Positions 1-10,372 of a DNA stretch of 64,000 nt are shown here, in pieces. The stretch spans positions 248,001 through 312,000 of the forward strand of contig VXIS01000006.1 of assembly GCA_008704415.1 (NCBI GenBank). Reading direction: 5' to 3'. Numbering within the stretch: position 1 is the first letter of the stretch; the number at the start of each line of letters is the position of its first letter. Both the position numbers and the translations under genes were made by a program. Source of the stretch: Sphaerosporella brunnea. Its lineage: Eukaryota > Ascomycota > Pezizomycetes > Pezizales > Pyronemataceae. Below the pieces are notes generated by a model. That model was given only the letters and a program-made list of their open reading frames with translations, had not been told where the DNA came from and did not search any database.

Positions 1-520
1 CCGGCGCCGCACACGGATGGCTGAGGCAAGGGTTACTTCCCAGGTGCAGCGTTAAGGCAAGGGTTGCAATGGCGGAAGTCACGGACACGTTACTCGTGAA
101 GGTTCTACAACACGCAACGAGCGACTGCGTTTGTTGACTCCATGATGATCGACCCCTGCTTGAACAGGCGGCGAGATGTCGCCTCCGCTGACTCCGTAGT
201 TTGCGTTTGAAGTGGCAAGCATTCCTGGTGCCGATGTCGCAGCTTGGGTACTAAAATACTGTCGCTGTGCACTCGGGGAGCGCGGTGAGATGTCGCTTTA
301 TCTCCAGCCATGTCGATGTTCATCACGGCACGAGTAACACGGAATGCAAAACTATGTCACGTCACAGGTTAACACTCCCGGGGGGAGCGCGCAATCCTCA
401 CGATGAGGGACCCCTGAATCCTCCCATACTACGTGGGAAGAAACAAAACAAAACAAAGACCAAAAACGGTATCTATCAAAACACCTCTTTTTCTTTCAAC
501 TATTCAGTCCCCCGCAACGA
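1..520. other. Intergenic, no gene seen
   Basis: No convincing coding sequence. The motif GGCAAGGGTT occurs twice (near 26 and 56) and recurs elsewhere in the window. A short A-rich tract (about 438-466) precedes the 3' end of the small gene on the minus strand. Confidence 0.5.
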
Positions 521-780
521 TCAACGCCCACCGTGCTCATGCATGTTGCGGCTGTGTTCCCCGCGTCGGTCGTGGTGCTCAGCGACCCGCAATCTTTCGC
601 GGATGCGCCGCTGCAGGTCGGCGCGGTCCTGCGCGGTGATCACGTGCGCGCCGTGGAGGTAGTCGAGGTCCTGCGGGGGAGTCAGCCGACGAAGTGACGG
701 AAGAAGGATACACTCACGAGCAGGGCGCGGCGCAAGGCGGCGTTGAGCTGCGCGTGACGATCGTGCACACGTTCGGGCAT
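521..780 (-). CDS. Small two-exon hypothetical gene
   Basis: I do not recognise this protein. Exon 1 is 780-718 (21 codons from ATG), intron 717-671 (47 nt), exon 2 670-521 ending in TGA; the product has 70 residues. The intron starts GTGAGTG, carries GGCTGAC as a likely branch site and ends CCCGCAG, which is a textbook short fungal intron. Splicing joins two frames, each open only on its own side, so the model is better supported than its length alone suggests. The protein is rich in Arg, His, Ala and Leu and is probably helical, with LDYLHGAHVITAQDRADL at the exon 2 start. It has no signal peptide or membrane segment. The pattern of a short hydrophobic helix, a turn, then an acidic-basic helix is faintly like small helical hairpins of fungal adaptor proteins, but that is only an impression. 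Confidence 0.6.
671..717 (-). other. Intron, 47 nt
   Basis: GTGAGT donor, GGCTGAC branch-like site and CAG acceptor on the minus strand. Phase 0. The size equals the intron of the 15.6-16.8 kb gene. Confidence 0.65.
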
Positions 781-1440
781 CGTTGTCGGTGGTGTGGGGA
801 TGTTGAGGCTGAAGTGTCGGGCTGGCGAGGGGAATTCTGGCGGCAGGGGTTCACGGGGCCCTGATGTTGTACCCGCTGCTGATCATCTCTGCGCACCCGG
901 GGTGTGAAGGGTTAAAGCTTACCCGTGCTGGTGAGCACCAAACACGACGCGGAGATCGACTTACGGCGTGGACTACTCTGCCTGGCCGTTCGTTTTTCGC
1001 ACCGCGGGCCTGCGGTGCTCGGATCGTCCAGGCGAGGGTTCGGTGTAACTGCCATCGCCAACGTTTGGGTTACATGTGCCAGCGGCGCCACGTGGCGCGG
1101 CCACGCGCACGGATAGTTCAAGGCAAGGGTTGGGATCGCCCCAGACGCTACTCGAACCTGTACACGGGGCCGAATAGGGGGGGCTTGCAGATCCACGCAA
1201 CGACGCGCAGACGATGCGAAGCGTGGCGATGTTGATCAGCAGGAATCGTCGAAGCACGGTTCCTCGTCTGTGGATGTGTCCTGTCTGGGAGCAACGCACG
1301 GCGGGGCGAGGGCGGCGATACGGGATATCACGGCGTATGTGTGGTTGATCGAGTGTGGAATCCCGAGAGTGGTGCCCGACCGTGGTAAACGGCACGAGTG
1401 GCCTACAGTACCGTGAACGTCGCACGTGTGCATCGCACAT
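781..1440. other. Intergenic, no gene seen
   Basis: Overlapping ORFs occur in several frames, but none has recognisable composition, motifs or splice-linked partners. One GGCAAGGGTT motif lies near 1121. Confidence 0.4.
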
Positions 1441-1765
1441 GCTCCTGCCGGTATCTCTTTGTTCAGACAGAGAGTGTGGATACTCTCAGGGATCCGAGTG
1501 TGAACGGGTGTCACAGAGCGGAACGGGCGTATCTGGAGATGCACTGGCACTTTGCTCCGTGCCTTGCAATGAACACTTCTACAGTCGGTCGTAAAGGCTG
1601 CCCTATAGCTTCAACACGCTTTGGCTCTAGCTATACGCCCACGACCTCATCGGCTGTACCTTCGACCCGCTTTGGATCCAGCCGTGCGCTCCGCTCCTCC
1701 ACAGTGGCTCCATCTCTATCTTGGATCCAGTCCTACGCTCTACACTTTGACAGCGACTCCCACAA
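1440..1765 (+). mobile_element. Old Copia-type LTR, diverged copy
   Basis: This segment aligns with 17360-17545. Both share a block ending GGGATCCGAGT-GTGAAC/ATGAAC, then TCTGGAGAT, then CCTTGCAAT(A/G)AACACTTCT (a likely polyadenylation signal), and both end near CAGCGACTCC followed by TTCAAC. In the 17.5 kb copy the end abuts a half-tRNA primer-binding site, so this is the same LTR. Here it is enlarged by short internal repeats (GCTTTGGATCCAGC-like, near 1617, 1668 and 1722) and no primer-binding site follows. It is probably a solo or truncated LTR. The 5' border is uncertain. Confidence 0.5.
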
Positions 1766-1907
1766 TTCAACTTTCAGTCAACATGTGTAGGGTTGAAGGT
1801 AGAGTGATCGGGGGTGGTGCGAGTTGGGGTTTAGTATTTGGTACATCGGGCAGTTAGCCCCTAGTCCTTTAGACAACACCATCTACACCCAACCTACCTC
1901 CTACACC

Positions 1908-2555
1908 ATGCGTCCGGTAAGGATCGCTGGTCCACCGCTGCGGGCAAGAATGACAGCTGACAACCCATCCGCCTAGACCAAGTGCGTCCGAAAGGACCCT
2001 CCCGCTCCCCGCCACCTGAAGAAGGCCGCGCCGCGCCCCACCTCACGTCTCGCCAAGCCCACGCACGAGCTGCTCCTGGAGATCGGCCAGTCGCTGACGG
2101 AGTCTAGCGACATCTACCATCTCATGCGCACGTGTCGCACGATGCGTGACATCTTCGACGCGCAGCTGTACAGCACTGCCGTGCGCATGCGCCACCGCCT
2201 CAAGCTGATGCTGACGCGCAACCACGCCGCCGTCCGCCGCCTGCTCGCCACCGGCGCGTTGGCTGTCGACCTGGATGTCTTCCGGCAGTGCGACCATGGC
2301 CTCGTCGAGCGCACGCAGATGGTCTATGTGGCCGTCGACCGCCTGCGCATTAACTACGCCGCCCAGGGATCCGCGCTCGGACAGCTGCTCAAAGAGCACG
2401 GCGTCAGGGTCCGCCCGACCGGTGCCCCCACGAGCTGGGAGTGGATGATGGCCGCCTTCCCCGACTGGCGCCCCGTCGTCTGTGTGGTCCGCGTTCTGTC
2501 GGACACCAACGGCGACAAGGACCTTGCGCTCGTGCGCTGGGAGTTGCCGTTGTGA
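1908..2555 (+). CDS. F-box-like/ankyrin-type protein, two exons
   Basis: Exon 1 is 1908-1916 (ATG CGT CCG, with CACC before the ATG), intron 1917-1976 (60 nt, GTAAGG donor, GCTGAC branch site, CCTAG acceptor), exon 2 1977-2555; product 195 residues. After a basic Pro/Lys/Arg leader comes the F-box-like helix pair PTHELLLEIGQSL ... HLMRTCRTMRDIFDAQLY (about residues 31-68). A segment like the start of ankyrin repeats follows (NHAAVRRLLATGAL, then GQLLKEHGVRV). In this fungal family the F-box region recruits Skp1-Cullin ligases and the ankyrin repeats bind substrates; that is family knowledge, not shown here. The protein is short for the family, with only one or two recognisable repeats, so it may be a shortened paralogue. 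The copy at 37.7-38.2 kb shares PT(H/E)ELLLEIG and NxxAVRRLLAxG. No stop breaks the ORF. Confidence 0.65.
1917..1976 (+). other. Intron, 60 nt
   Basis: GTAAGG donor directly after three codons, GCTGAC 17-12 nt before the CCTAG acceptor. Removing it bypasses an in-frame TAG (1974-1976) and gives the downstream frame its only good ATG. Confidence 0.6.
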
Positions 2556-3530
2556 GGGGATAGTTAGCATGTGCGCAATCAATGGAACGAACGTTGGGGC
2601 TGGGGAATCCGCACCGTGACAGTGATCGTGTTAACGCCCATCGTGAGACAGCATCCCTTGCGTGAATCGCCAGCGATCCGGACCCGGAGTGCGCAGTGTC
2701 GCCTTCCCTGTAGACCCCTGATTCCATGACCTCGAAATCCGCACTCCCGAATCCAAAGACGAAAGTATCGCGTAGTCCGCAGCTTGAATGCGTGCGCTTT
2801 CGACGACTTACAAATGTTATTCGTGCCCTTGAACCCACAACAGTGTACGGTTGTGCCGGCCGTATAGTCCGGGGCGGTTTGAAGGTAGAGGGGTAACCCG
2901 AGGTTGTTGCGGAGAAAGTTTCACCACGGATCACTCGCGTATCGCTGCAGTGACCTGGAGCCGACCGGGGAACCGCCGTCAGAAACGGTCTCCGTTTACA
3001 GCGCCCGAACCACAGAGCACGTAGGGGTCGCGCGACAACGCATAGTGGGTAGTGTAGCCTCACCGCCCGCACCGCAGGCAGGTCCGGTCATAGGTAATGT
3101 CATTGGATGCCAACGGTCGCGGACTCTGCACGGGCATGGAGAATGGCCATGATTGTTCCTTCACTGGCCGTCACTCTGTCCCAATTCGCGAGTCCGGGGT
3201 TCGTAGGCCGGCTGTTGAGCACGCGGGGTCCGGGTGAGTCAGCGTAGCCTGTGGATTTCCCATCGCTTGCAGTGGCAGCCGGACCGCAGCGCATCAATTC
3301 AGCTGTGCCAGCGACCGTATAACTACGAATGTTTGCAAGATGTGTGATCACGTGGAAGATAGTGACGCGACAACCACGGACAGAGTATGCAGCATGCAAC
3401 CTGGGAGATAATGCTTTGCTGGTGGAGTATATAATTTTCCAGCTCCAACTCGAATGATACTGTCCAATTGAGCATCGAATAAGTGGTTCCCCAGGACTCC
3501 TACCCTGCGACGGCAACAAACAAAATGTCA
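2556..3530. other. Intergenic, no gene seen
   Basis: Non-coding by eye: the ORFs on both strands have atypical composition and lack motifs or splice partners. Confidence 0.4.
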
Positions 3531-3534
3531 GTGA

Positions 3535-3870
3535 GACTCGTTGCAGCTCGTCTGGGTGACATTGCATGAAAAAGGCTGGAGTGATATTTTGTGCATGCAG
3601 CGCGGATGATGTTCAATTAAGCACCATGCGGATGGCATTTGGCGCTCGATTGACCGAGTGCTACTCTGTGAACCACAGGCGAGTGATATTCCATGAAGAT
3701 TAACCCGGGTGACATTCCGTGACACTGCACGCAGGATGACACAAACGCAAGTGATATCCTGTGTATTGAGACCGAGTGATACCACATGATACCGTCTTTG
3801 ACTGATATTCCATCAACATATCAGGGAGTGATAATCCATGAAGCCATACCGAGTGACAGTTTGCTGTAGA
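3535..3870 (+). repeat. Degenerate 25-26 bp minisatellite
   Basis: About twelve diverged units of the form GTGATATTCCATGAA followed by roughly ten variable bases ending ACCGA or GCGA. Unit lengths read off the sequence are mostly 25-27 bp, with one shortened unit near 3732-3747. The core GTGA(T/C)A(T/C)(T/A)CC(A/G)TGA is better conserved than the spacer. The array ends where the AT-rich transposon block begins. Confidence 0.6.
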
Positions 3871-4411
3871 ATTTGTGGGTCAATATAAACAGAGAGCCAG
3901 GAAACCTTAAAAATGGAGCATTTTGGGGTTTAAACGCGTGGGTTTTTTTAGGTGACCTTTGGCATGTATAGAAGTCAACACAATCTATATTCATGAACAG
4001 AGGCATTGATAGATTTCAGAATAAGTCTCTGATTTGCAATTCAGTTGGTAGAAGGTACATAGAAAGAGTGAATACAACATAAAGTGTAAATTCTTGCGTT
4101 TTTGTGTATTTAATGTTGCAGATAAACATGAATTTTTAGAAAAGCTGTTTGATATAATAACAGTACCGTATTATGCAGGTACGATAGGAATTGTTGGCAC
4201 AGAAGTCAATCTTTTCTATGTAGTAGACGTGCTATGTATGGAAACCTGACACCACAGGTGATTATTATGTGATGGCAACAACACTATCTCATGAGGCGAC
4301 AATGGCTGTGCGCAGGTAATCGTTCAAACCCAGTGCGAAAACCAAACAAATCACATGTGAGCAGCAAAACAGTACTTTACAAGTTTAAACCCTGAGGACA
4401 ATTCCCCTTTT
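3871..4411. other. AT-rich flank of the pogo-like element
   Basis: AT-rich non-coding sequence on the 3' side of the transposase relic. I could not identify a terminal inverted repeat or a TA duplication. Confidence 0.35.
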
Positions 4412-4425
4412 TTGATCCTTCCCAG

Positions 4426-5957
4426 TCACCTTTCCCTTATTCCTACGTGTGAGATCTTCTCACAGTTTGTTGTTCCACTAGCGGGCACAGCTGGGACTGT
4501 AGGTGCAGTGGGGGAAGCTGGCACCATACGGGCAGTGGTGGCAGCTAGAACCGTATGGGCAGCAAGGGCAGCTGGGCTTGTAGGGGCAGGAGGGGTAGCT
4601 GAGTCCGTGGATGAGCTCGGGACAAAGAAGTCCACCACGTCATTCAACTGGTCAAACTCAACACAGGAGGCATAGGTGGCATTTACCTCCTCCTCGAGGT
4701 TTTCCTACAAGTCTTTTGTCAAATCCCCAATTACAAGTTGTTTTGGAGGTATGCCTTTCACTGAAAGTTCATGGTTTGCAAACCCAGCAATGGGGAGAGT
4801 AAATCCAAGGCCACAAAAGTAACGAGCAACCTTGATTTTTTTCGCCTCTTCTTAAAAGTGGCTCCACACCTCACCAATAGATTTAGTAAAAAGGATCCTG
4901 CGTTGTAGAATCGCGGATTCTATGCATTTGGTGTTTGAATGCACGCCGCTTTCCCCATACTTCATCTCATCCAAGGCACAATGCATAACACCACTAAGCA
5001 TTGCTTTAAAGGGCTTGTTGACGGTTACGTCAGCGGGTTGCACAAGGCCTGTACAGCCTCGCAGGATGATGGTGGGAATAATTATATTGTCTTTGAGGTG
5101 GTTCAGGATATCAGCGGTTATGTGAAAGGTAGCGGGGTTGAGCAGTACCATTGCAGGCTCCTCGTCGTAATTAGCTTCCTAGTTGAGGTACGGTCATATC
5201 ATCCCGTCAAGAAGTTTATACATAACCTCGTCGTTGCAGTAGGCGGATTCAATGTATATGACATGTACACAATTGTAATATTGATGCTGTTCTTCCGGCA
5301 ATACCAGTCCAAGACCGTGGAAAATGGCGATGATCTTGAGCTTACATCCATCTCCGGTTACCGTAATTACAAGGGTAGCTTGACGTTCGTCCCATTCACT
5401 ATTGGCTCATTTTTCCTCCAGGTTTTGGCTTCTTTCTCTTCGTATGTCTGCCCATGGAAATACTCAAACGGCGCTGGCGTCTGATCCAAATTAAAATTCA
5501 CAGACGGCGGTAGTCGTCCAAAAGCTGGAAGGCTATCGCCTGTTTGCAGCTGAGAATTTAGTCGATTAAACCGTAAAATTTGGACTATCAAGGCAATAAA
5601 ATTTTTGTTGAGTGTTTGTGATGAAGTGGAGAGAAATACGATTTCGATCGAGAAAGCGTACAAACCAACCCTGTGAAAAAGTGGATTGCTTTTCACCTCT
5701 GTCAGGATGGAGCTTGTTAAAAAAACTTTGCTGCGTGGTAGCAAAACCAATCTCGCTGTATAGGCTCCTCCAATTTTCATTTTACCAGAGACACCTGCTT
5801 TGAGCGTTGTTCCAACTCCAGCTAACGTGCTCCGTTCCCTCAGCGGTTTGATTAATTGTTTGCCCACGGCTTGAATCAATTGTTTGCCCAACCTGAAAAG
5901 AATTTTGCTTTGTCCTGCGCTCATCGCGACACGTGGCTCTTCAGAACTCCCGTCCAC
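4426..5957 (-). pseudogene. Pogo/CENP-B-type DDE transposase, decayed
   Basis: Reading the minus strand downward from 5957, the order of motifs fits a DDE_1 transposase. First is NLDQTPAPFEYFHGQTYEEK (near 5480-5420), the usual first catalytic Asp block. After a frameshift comes RQATLVITVTGDGCKLKIIA (near 5400-5340), then YIESAYCNDEVMYKLLDGM (near 5250-5200). Last are LLNPATFHITADILNHLKDN and GCTGLVQPADVTVNKPFKAM (near 5140-4990). The second catalytic Asp is Asn (LLNP where LLxD is expected), which a G-to-A change explains. The third Asp (QPADV) is kept. At least one frameshift and several stops separate the blocks. The C-terminus is a low-complexity Ala/Thr/Pro/Val tail (4630-4470) built from imperfect repeats of about 30 bp. 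The N-terminal helix-turn-helix region is not recognisable. Not functional. Confidence 0.75.
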
Positions 5958-6650
5958 TCCTGGACCTCAAAAAAGTTGGACAGCGCAGTCTACCGGTATC
6001 GCAATCGATAACAGAGTGTATTTTCCAGTATCATATGAAGTAACATCTTTTCTTGTTGGTGTAGAAGTGGCAACTGACAATTTTTTTATTGGGGTTGGAT
6101 TGGTCAAGCAGAGTACGCAGTACAACTGGCATTTGATTGTAACCATTTTGGCTCCACTCAGCAACAAAAATTCACCGGGTCCTGGTCGCATATCTACCTC
6201 CATAATTAAAGGCGATTCGGCATGAGGAGTCTCTCTAGGCTGGAAACACCCGGTTGCGGAGTAGCGTCGCGATATGATTGAGGATACCTATGTACTTAAC
6301 TCTAATTCCCACAGCCACCTTGTGACTCCATCGTACCGTGACGTCTCCAGTGCCCGCCCCTCTTGGCCATCAATGGAGATTCGCCGGTTCCATACATAGT
6401 ACGTTTGCTACTTAGAAAAGATTGACTTCAGCACTGGCAATTCCCATCGTAGCGCAATAACACGGTAGTTAATGTTACACCCCCTCCCACAGTATTGTTT
6501 ATGATACCCCCTTACTGCTTATGTCTACACCACCTCAAAGGTTACTCAACAGTTTACATAAGTTGATGATTATTAACAGTGAGGCTCAATAATCATCATT
6601 GAGTCTACCCATTTAGAAAGTGACCTTATATTTACAAGACTTACGTCATA
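5958..6650. other. Region upstream of the pogo-like relic
   Basis: A minus-strand ORF (6203-5967) may be further transposase upstream sequence but shows no motif. A short inverted repeat (ATGATTATTA ... TAATCATCAT) lies near 6565-6600. Confidence 0.3.
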
Positions 6651-6654
6651 GTGG

Positions 6655-6905
6655 GGATGGTGGAGTTACTTGCCGGAACCCATAGAAAAAGTGCCTTTCT
6701 CGGGTTGCAAAATCACTCACCATTCATCGACACACATGTGGATACTTGGTTACTGTACGCACACATGTGGATACTTGGATACTCTACAACTTATACAACC
6801 AGCTATTGTCACAGGTTATTCACCGTGAGTTATATGGCAAAAAGTGGTTAGTTGCCGGTTCCTATAGAAAATGATTATCTTATTTGCGACAAAATAACTG
6901 ACGTT
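6655..6905 (+). repeat. Local direct repeats 5' of piggyBac
   Basis: Two diverged copies of a segment containing TTGCCGG(A/T)(A/T)CC(C/T)ATAGAAAA and then a TTGC(A/G)(A/C)AA(A)AT-like block lie at 6661-6720 and 6845-6905. Between them CACACATGTGGATACTTGG occurs twice (near 6731 and 6762). This is probably sub-terminal repeat structure of the piggyBac element. Confidence 0.45.
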
Positions 6906-6950
6906 ACATTGCACCCAACCGTTATCCCATCGACCTTAGAACTAGCGTAT

Positions 6951-6968
6951 GTGGTCCATATGGGCCAC
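6951..6968. repeat. Near-palindrome, 5' side of piggyBac
   Basis: GTGGTCCATATGGGCCAC, one mismatch from a perfect palindrome, about 190 bp before the transposase ATG. The same palindrome lies beyond the 3' end of both piggyBac copies (9246-9269 and 10393-10410), so it is likely a sub-terminal element feature. Confidence 0.5.
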
Positions 6969-7159
6969 GACAACTGACACTCCCCGTTATAGCACAACAA
7001 CAAGACTTTGGTAGTTGGAGAAAAGCGAGGTTACGCGGCTTCTCTGCGTGTGAAAACTTTATTTATTGAGTGACGTCAACTTTTTATCGCGTCGGGCATT
7101 GACAAAGTGACCTGCAAGAGAGCGCATTTGGGGTCGCAACAGCACCCAAAAGCACCACA

Positions 7160-9040
7160 ATGTCCGACCGAAAATTGCGCCCACGAGAGAAAGCAGTGAA
7201 CTACGTCCCTGCCCATATATCAAACGTTGAATCTGAGGTGCAGGCGGAATCTTCCACTTCAGAAAGGCCTTCGAAAGGCAAACAGCGAGCGAAAAAACGC
7301 CGAATCACCAAATCCTACTCACTCACCCCCGAAGGACCACCAAGTGCTGCACTACCATCGCCTCAAGAACCTGAGGGGGTAACCTTTGAGCCCATGGTCC
7401 CCAAGACCAACTTCCACGGCGCATAGAATAAACTTCCGGCTATTCTTAAGCTTCTAAGTAGCGTGAGCCCTGACGCAATTTTTAGGCTGTTTTTGACGCA
7501 GTCCTTGCTGGAGACAATTGCGACGCATACCAACGAGTATGCAGACCGGAAGCGAGCGAATTGCCTCCCAGGCAGAACTTGGAAAGATACGTCAGCGCAA
7601 GAGGTGGGAGTTTGGCTTGGAATTGTAATATACATGGGCGTTCCTAGCTCCCTTGCCCTCCCTGACTACTGGAAGCATGACAATGAAAACCCCGACCACC
7701 CCATCCGTCACCTTATGGGTTTAACCCGTGTTGAGCAAATCAAACGGTTTCTTCATATCGAGTCACCAACTGCACCAAAGGAAACCCAAGACGGACCCTG
7801 TAAGTGAAGGTTATGGCAATCCAAAGTTGACCCAATTCTTGATCAACTGCGAAAATGTTCCCAGCAATACCGTATCACTTCTGAGAATGTGGCTGTTGAC
7901 GAAGCGATGATGAGATGTACGGGACGGTCGCAAGATACCTACAAGATGCCTTCCAAGCCAATTGAGCAAGGATATAAGTTTCATTGTCTTGCTGACCACG
8001 GATATGTGTGGAACTTTCTTCCGAGATCTAATCAAGCCGGTCCTGATCCCGTGGAGCCAGTTGAAGGTCTTACATCAACAGGTGAAGTCGTTTACCACCT
8101 CCTCCAAAAGCTTCTGCATGAGAGATACTTTACCGCCTATCTGGAAAATTTCTATTGTACGGTTCCGTTGTTGGCGAGGTTACGTCGGAATCTTAAAATG
8201 GGCGGTTGCGGTACGGCCCGCCCAGAGTCAAATCAGTTTCCTAGCCAACTCTATATCGCCAAGCAAGACTTGCATATCATTACCAGGATACGGCAATCAT
8301 CACAGACTCCACCTCCGGTGTTGAAGTTGGTGCATTGCGGTGGATTGACAATGCCCTGGTGACCATATTGACTACCGCTCACAAGCTGGAAGCCGAGACA
8401 ATGGCTCTTCGAAAACGTCCAGGTCCGAAAAGCACCAATGCAAAAAATGCTTGCGAAGCATTTGAAGGAGAGAACCAAAAGGAAATGCTTATTCCTACTT
8501 GCTTTTCTGCATATAACGATCATATGGGTAGGGTAGATATAGCCGACCAGCTTCACAGCTAATACGAGATTGAGCTCATCTCATTTCGTACCTGGTAGCC
8601 TATATTTTTTTGGGCGGTCCAGACCAGGTTGATCAACGCAAAAATCATCTTCTCTGATACGACAGCGGCAGACAAGCTTAGTAGCTAAGCGTTCAGGCTT
8701 CGTTGTGCATGGGCGCTGATTAATGCCGCACAACCCCCCTCCCAGGCCACAACAACATCCTCTACAGCGAGCCAAGCCACATCATCTACTTGTCTAAGTG
8801 CGGCAACCGCATTGCCTGATGACAGAAAGTGTCCTACGGATTGTGCTCTCCTCCCGCTACACCTATGAAGAGATCTGCGCCGAGTGTGTTGATTGTGTCG
8901 CTTTAAACAGTGGGGTGAGGGAGGTTCGTCAACCTTGCCCAAAAGCCGGTGGTATTGTGATTTGTGTGACAAGCCACTTTGTATGAATAATGAGCGCAAT
9001 GGTTTCTTTGAGTTTCACACGTCATACAGCTTTCAGATGG
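7160..9040 (+). pseudogene. piggyBac transposase, decayed
   Basis: Cut-and-paste transposase of the DDE_Tnp_1_7 family. ATG at 7160 opens a charged N-terminus rich in basic and Ser residues. In-frame TAG at 7424-7426 and TGA at 7805-7807 break the frame. Between them is an N-terminal block ending GLTRVEQIKRFLHIESP. The catalytic region starts VAVDEAMMRCTGRS (first Asp kept, near 7879). The next block reads YLENFYCTVPLLARLR, where the family has YLDNFY, so the second Asp is Glu. RWIDNALVTILTTAH (near 8336) keeps the third. DHMGRVDIADQLHS then hits TAA; the following YEIELISFRTW and WAVQTRLINAKIIFSD still match the family. The C-terminal Cys-rich finger survives in pieces (RWYCDLCDKPLCMNNE, near 8950-9000). 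Two stops, lesions in the 3' half and one altered catalytic residue mean it is inactive. About 600 codons would be normal. Confidence 0.8.
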
Positions 9041-9292
9041 GTTGGAGGTTGAACGGTGCGTACCATAAGGTGGGGGGAGAGCTCCAAATGCCGAGTCCCT
9101 GGGGCGCGATCACGACGACGCCTTCCACCATGACAAAAATCCAAATTTTTGTCAGATAGGATTATTCTCTACACATACAAGCATCAATCCATGTCGCTCA
9201 ATTGCTCTCTTTTTATCTGCTCCGCTCGTTGCCATGCACTTGAACTTTGTGGTCCATATGGACCACAAACCCGCTACGGTCCAGGGGATACC
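8832..9292 (+). repeat. Inverted repeat, left arm (piggyBac 3' end)
   Basis: Contains the Cys-rich 3' coding end and the 3' non-coding end of the piggyBac copy, including the palindrome at 9246-9269. Matches the reverse complement of 10373-10824 almost throughout, for example GATTATTCTCTACAC(A/G)TACAAG and CAATCCATGT in both. Confidence 0.7.
9246..9269. repeat. Perfect 24-bp palindrome
   Basis: Each half-site is TTTGTGGTCCAT; the other half is its exact reverse complement. It lies in the 3' terminal region of the piggyBac copy. A cruciform or protein-binding role is inference. Confidence 0.7.
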
Positions 9293-10372
9293 GGAATTTA
9301 CCCGGTGGATATATGAGAGGAGCACCAGTGATGAGATTTGATAAGTACTAAAGTCGCTTTAGCAATTACTCATCACGTCATAGCTAGTGCAGCACTTCAA
9401 TAGGGCAGTCCAGGCATCAAAGCTTGCGTGTTCTATTACGCCACAGCTGCCAAAGAGTGTCTAAGTTGGAGTCGGGGTTATCTATAATCCCAAGCTGGTC
9501 AAAGAAGCTCGGTACCCTTACGTGGTAATTGGAGCGATTGTTCATCCGAGGATTGGAAATTAACTTTAATCGTCAAAGGCAAATCCGTCAGCATATAACT
9601 CAAGAGTTTTCCCTCAAGTTGAAGGATCTTCAGAGGTAGCATCATCGTTAGGATATTGTAAGGTTCAGTCTTAACAATATGATTGTTATACGCAATCAAA
9701 TTGGTTTCCAACTTTTATTGCATTTTTTCTTCAGTACGGGTACACTCGTAATATTAGCGAATCATTACCAATCACGTATCTGAAAGGTCTTGCTTCAATA
9801 AGTGTTGTTTCCTTGGAAAAGGATTACTGTTAGGCCTACCTTCCTTATACCTCGTTTGGTAAGCCTGGTCGGTTTCCTAGTTGAATTCAAGGTGTCACTT
9901 TAATTGATTTTCACCACAAATCGTTTTTAAAACTTGATAAATTGCGCTTTCATCTATAATACTGTGGGTGGCTTTTTGGTCAGCGTGTAGTCAATATTAG
10001 TCGGCGTGCAACATTAAATTGCATTTGATTTGGTTGCCAATGCCAATACAAATAGATAACTGATCAACATGGCAATCCTGTTGTGGAAAATATATTAGGT
10101 GGTGTTGATTTTTTTTAATGACAATGTTTGAAGTTAAAATTTAGTATGGGGCAACAGTGAATAATGATTGCATTAAGTTGTTACAGTGTTTGTTTTTTAA
10201 AATTAACATTGTTTTTTTCTATTTTAGGTAGTATAACACTCACAATTCAAAAATATTATTTTGAAAAATGTTTAATCAATTATTATTTAGAAAATGTGTA
10301 TCCATAATGTTGTATGCATTTGCTAAAAATCAATTCTGCTTGGTATGATAACAGTTTTGCTCAAAATTGATT
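9293..10372. other. AT-rich spacer between inverted piggyBac ends
   Basis: About 1.08 kb of AT-rich sequence with no recognisable coding content. It separates the two opposed piggyBac 3' ends and may be original target DNA or terminal parts of the elements. Confidence 0.4.

Noticed and set aside
3535..3870. CRISPR array
   Set aside because: Units are degenerate, spacers are short and variable, and no cas genes occur; a minisatellite fits.
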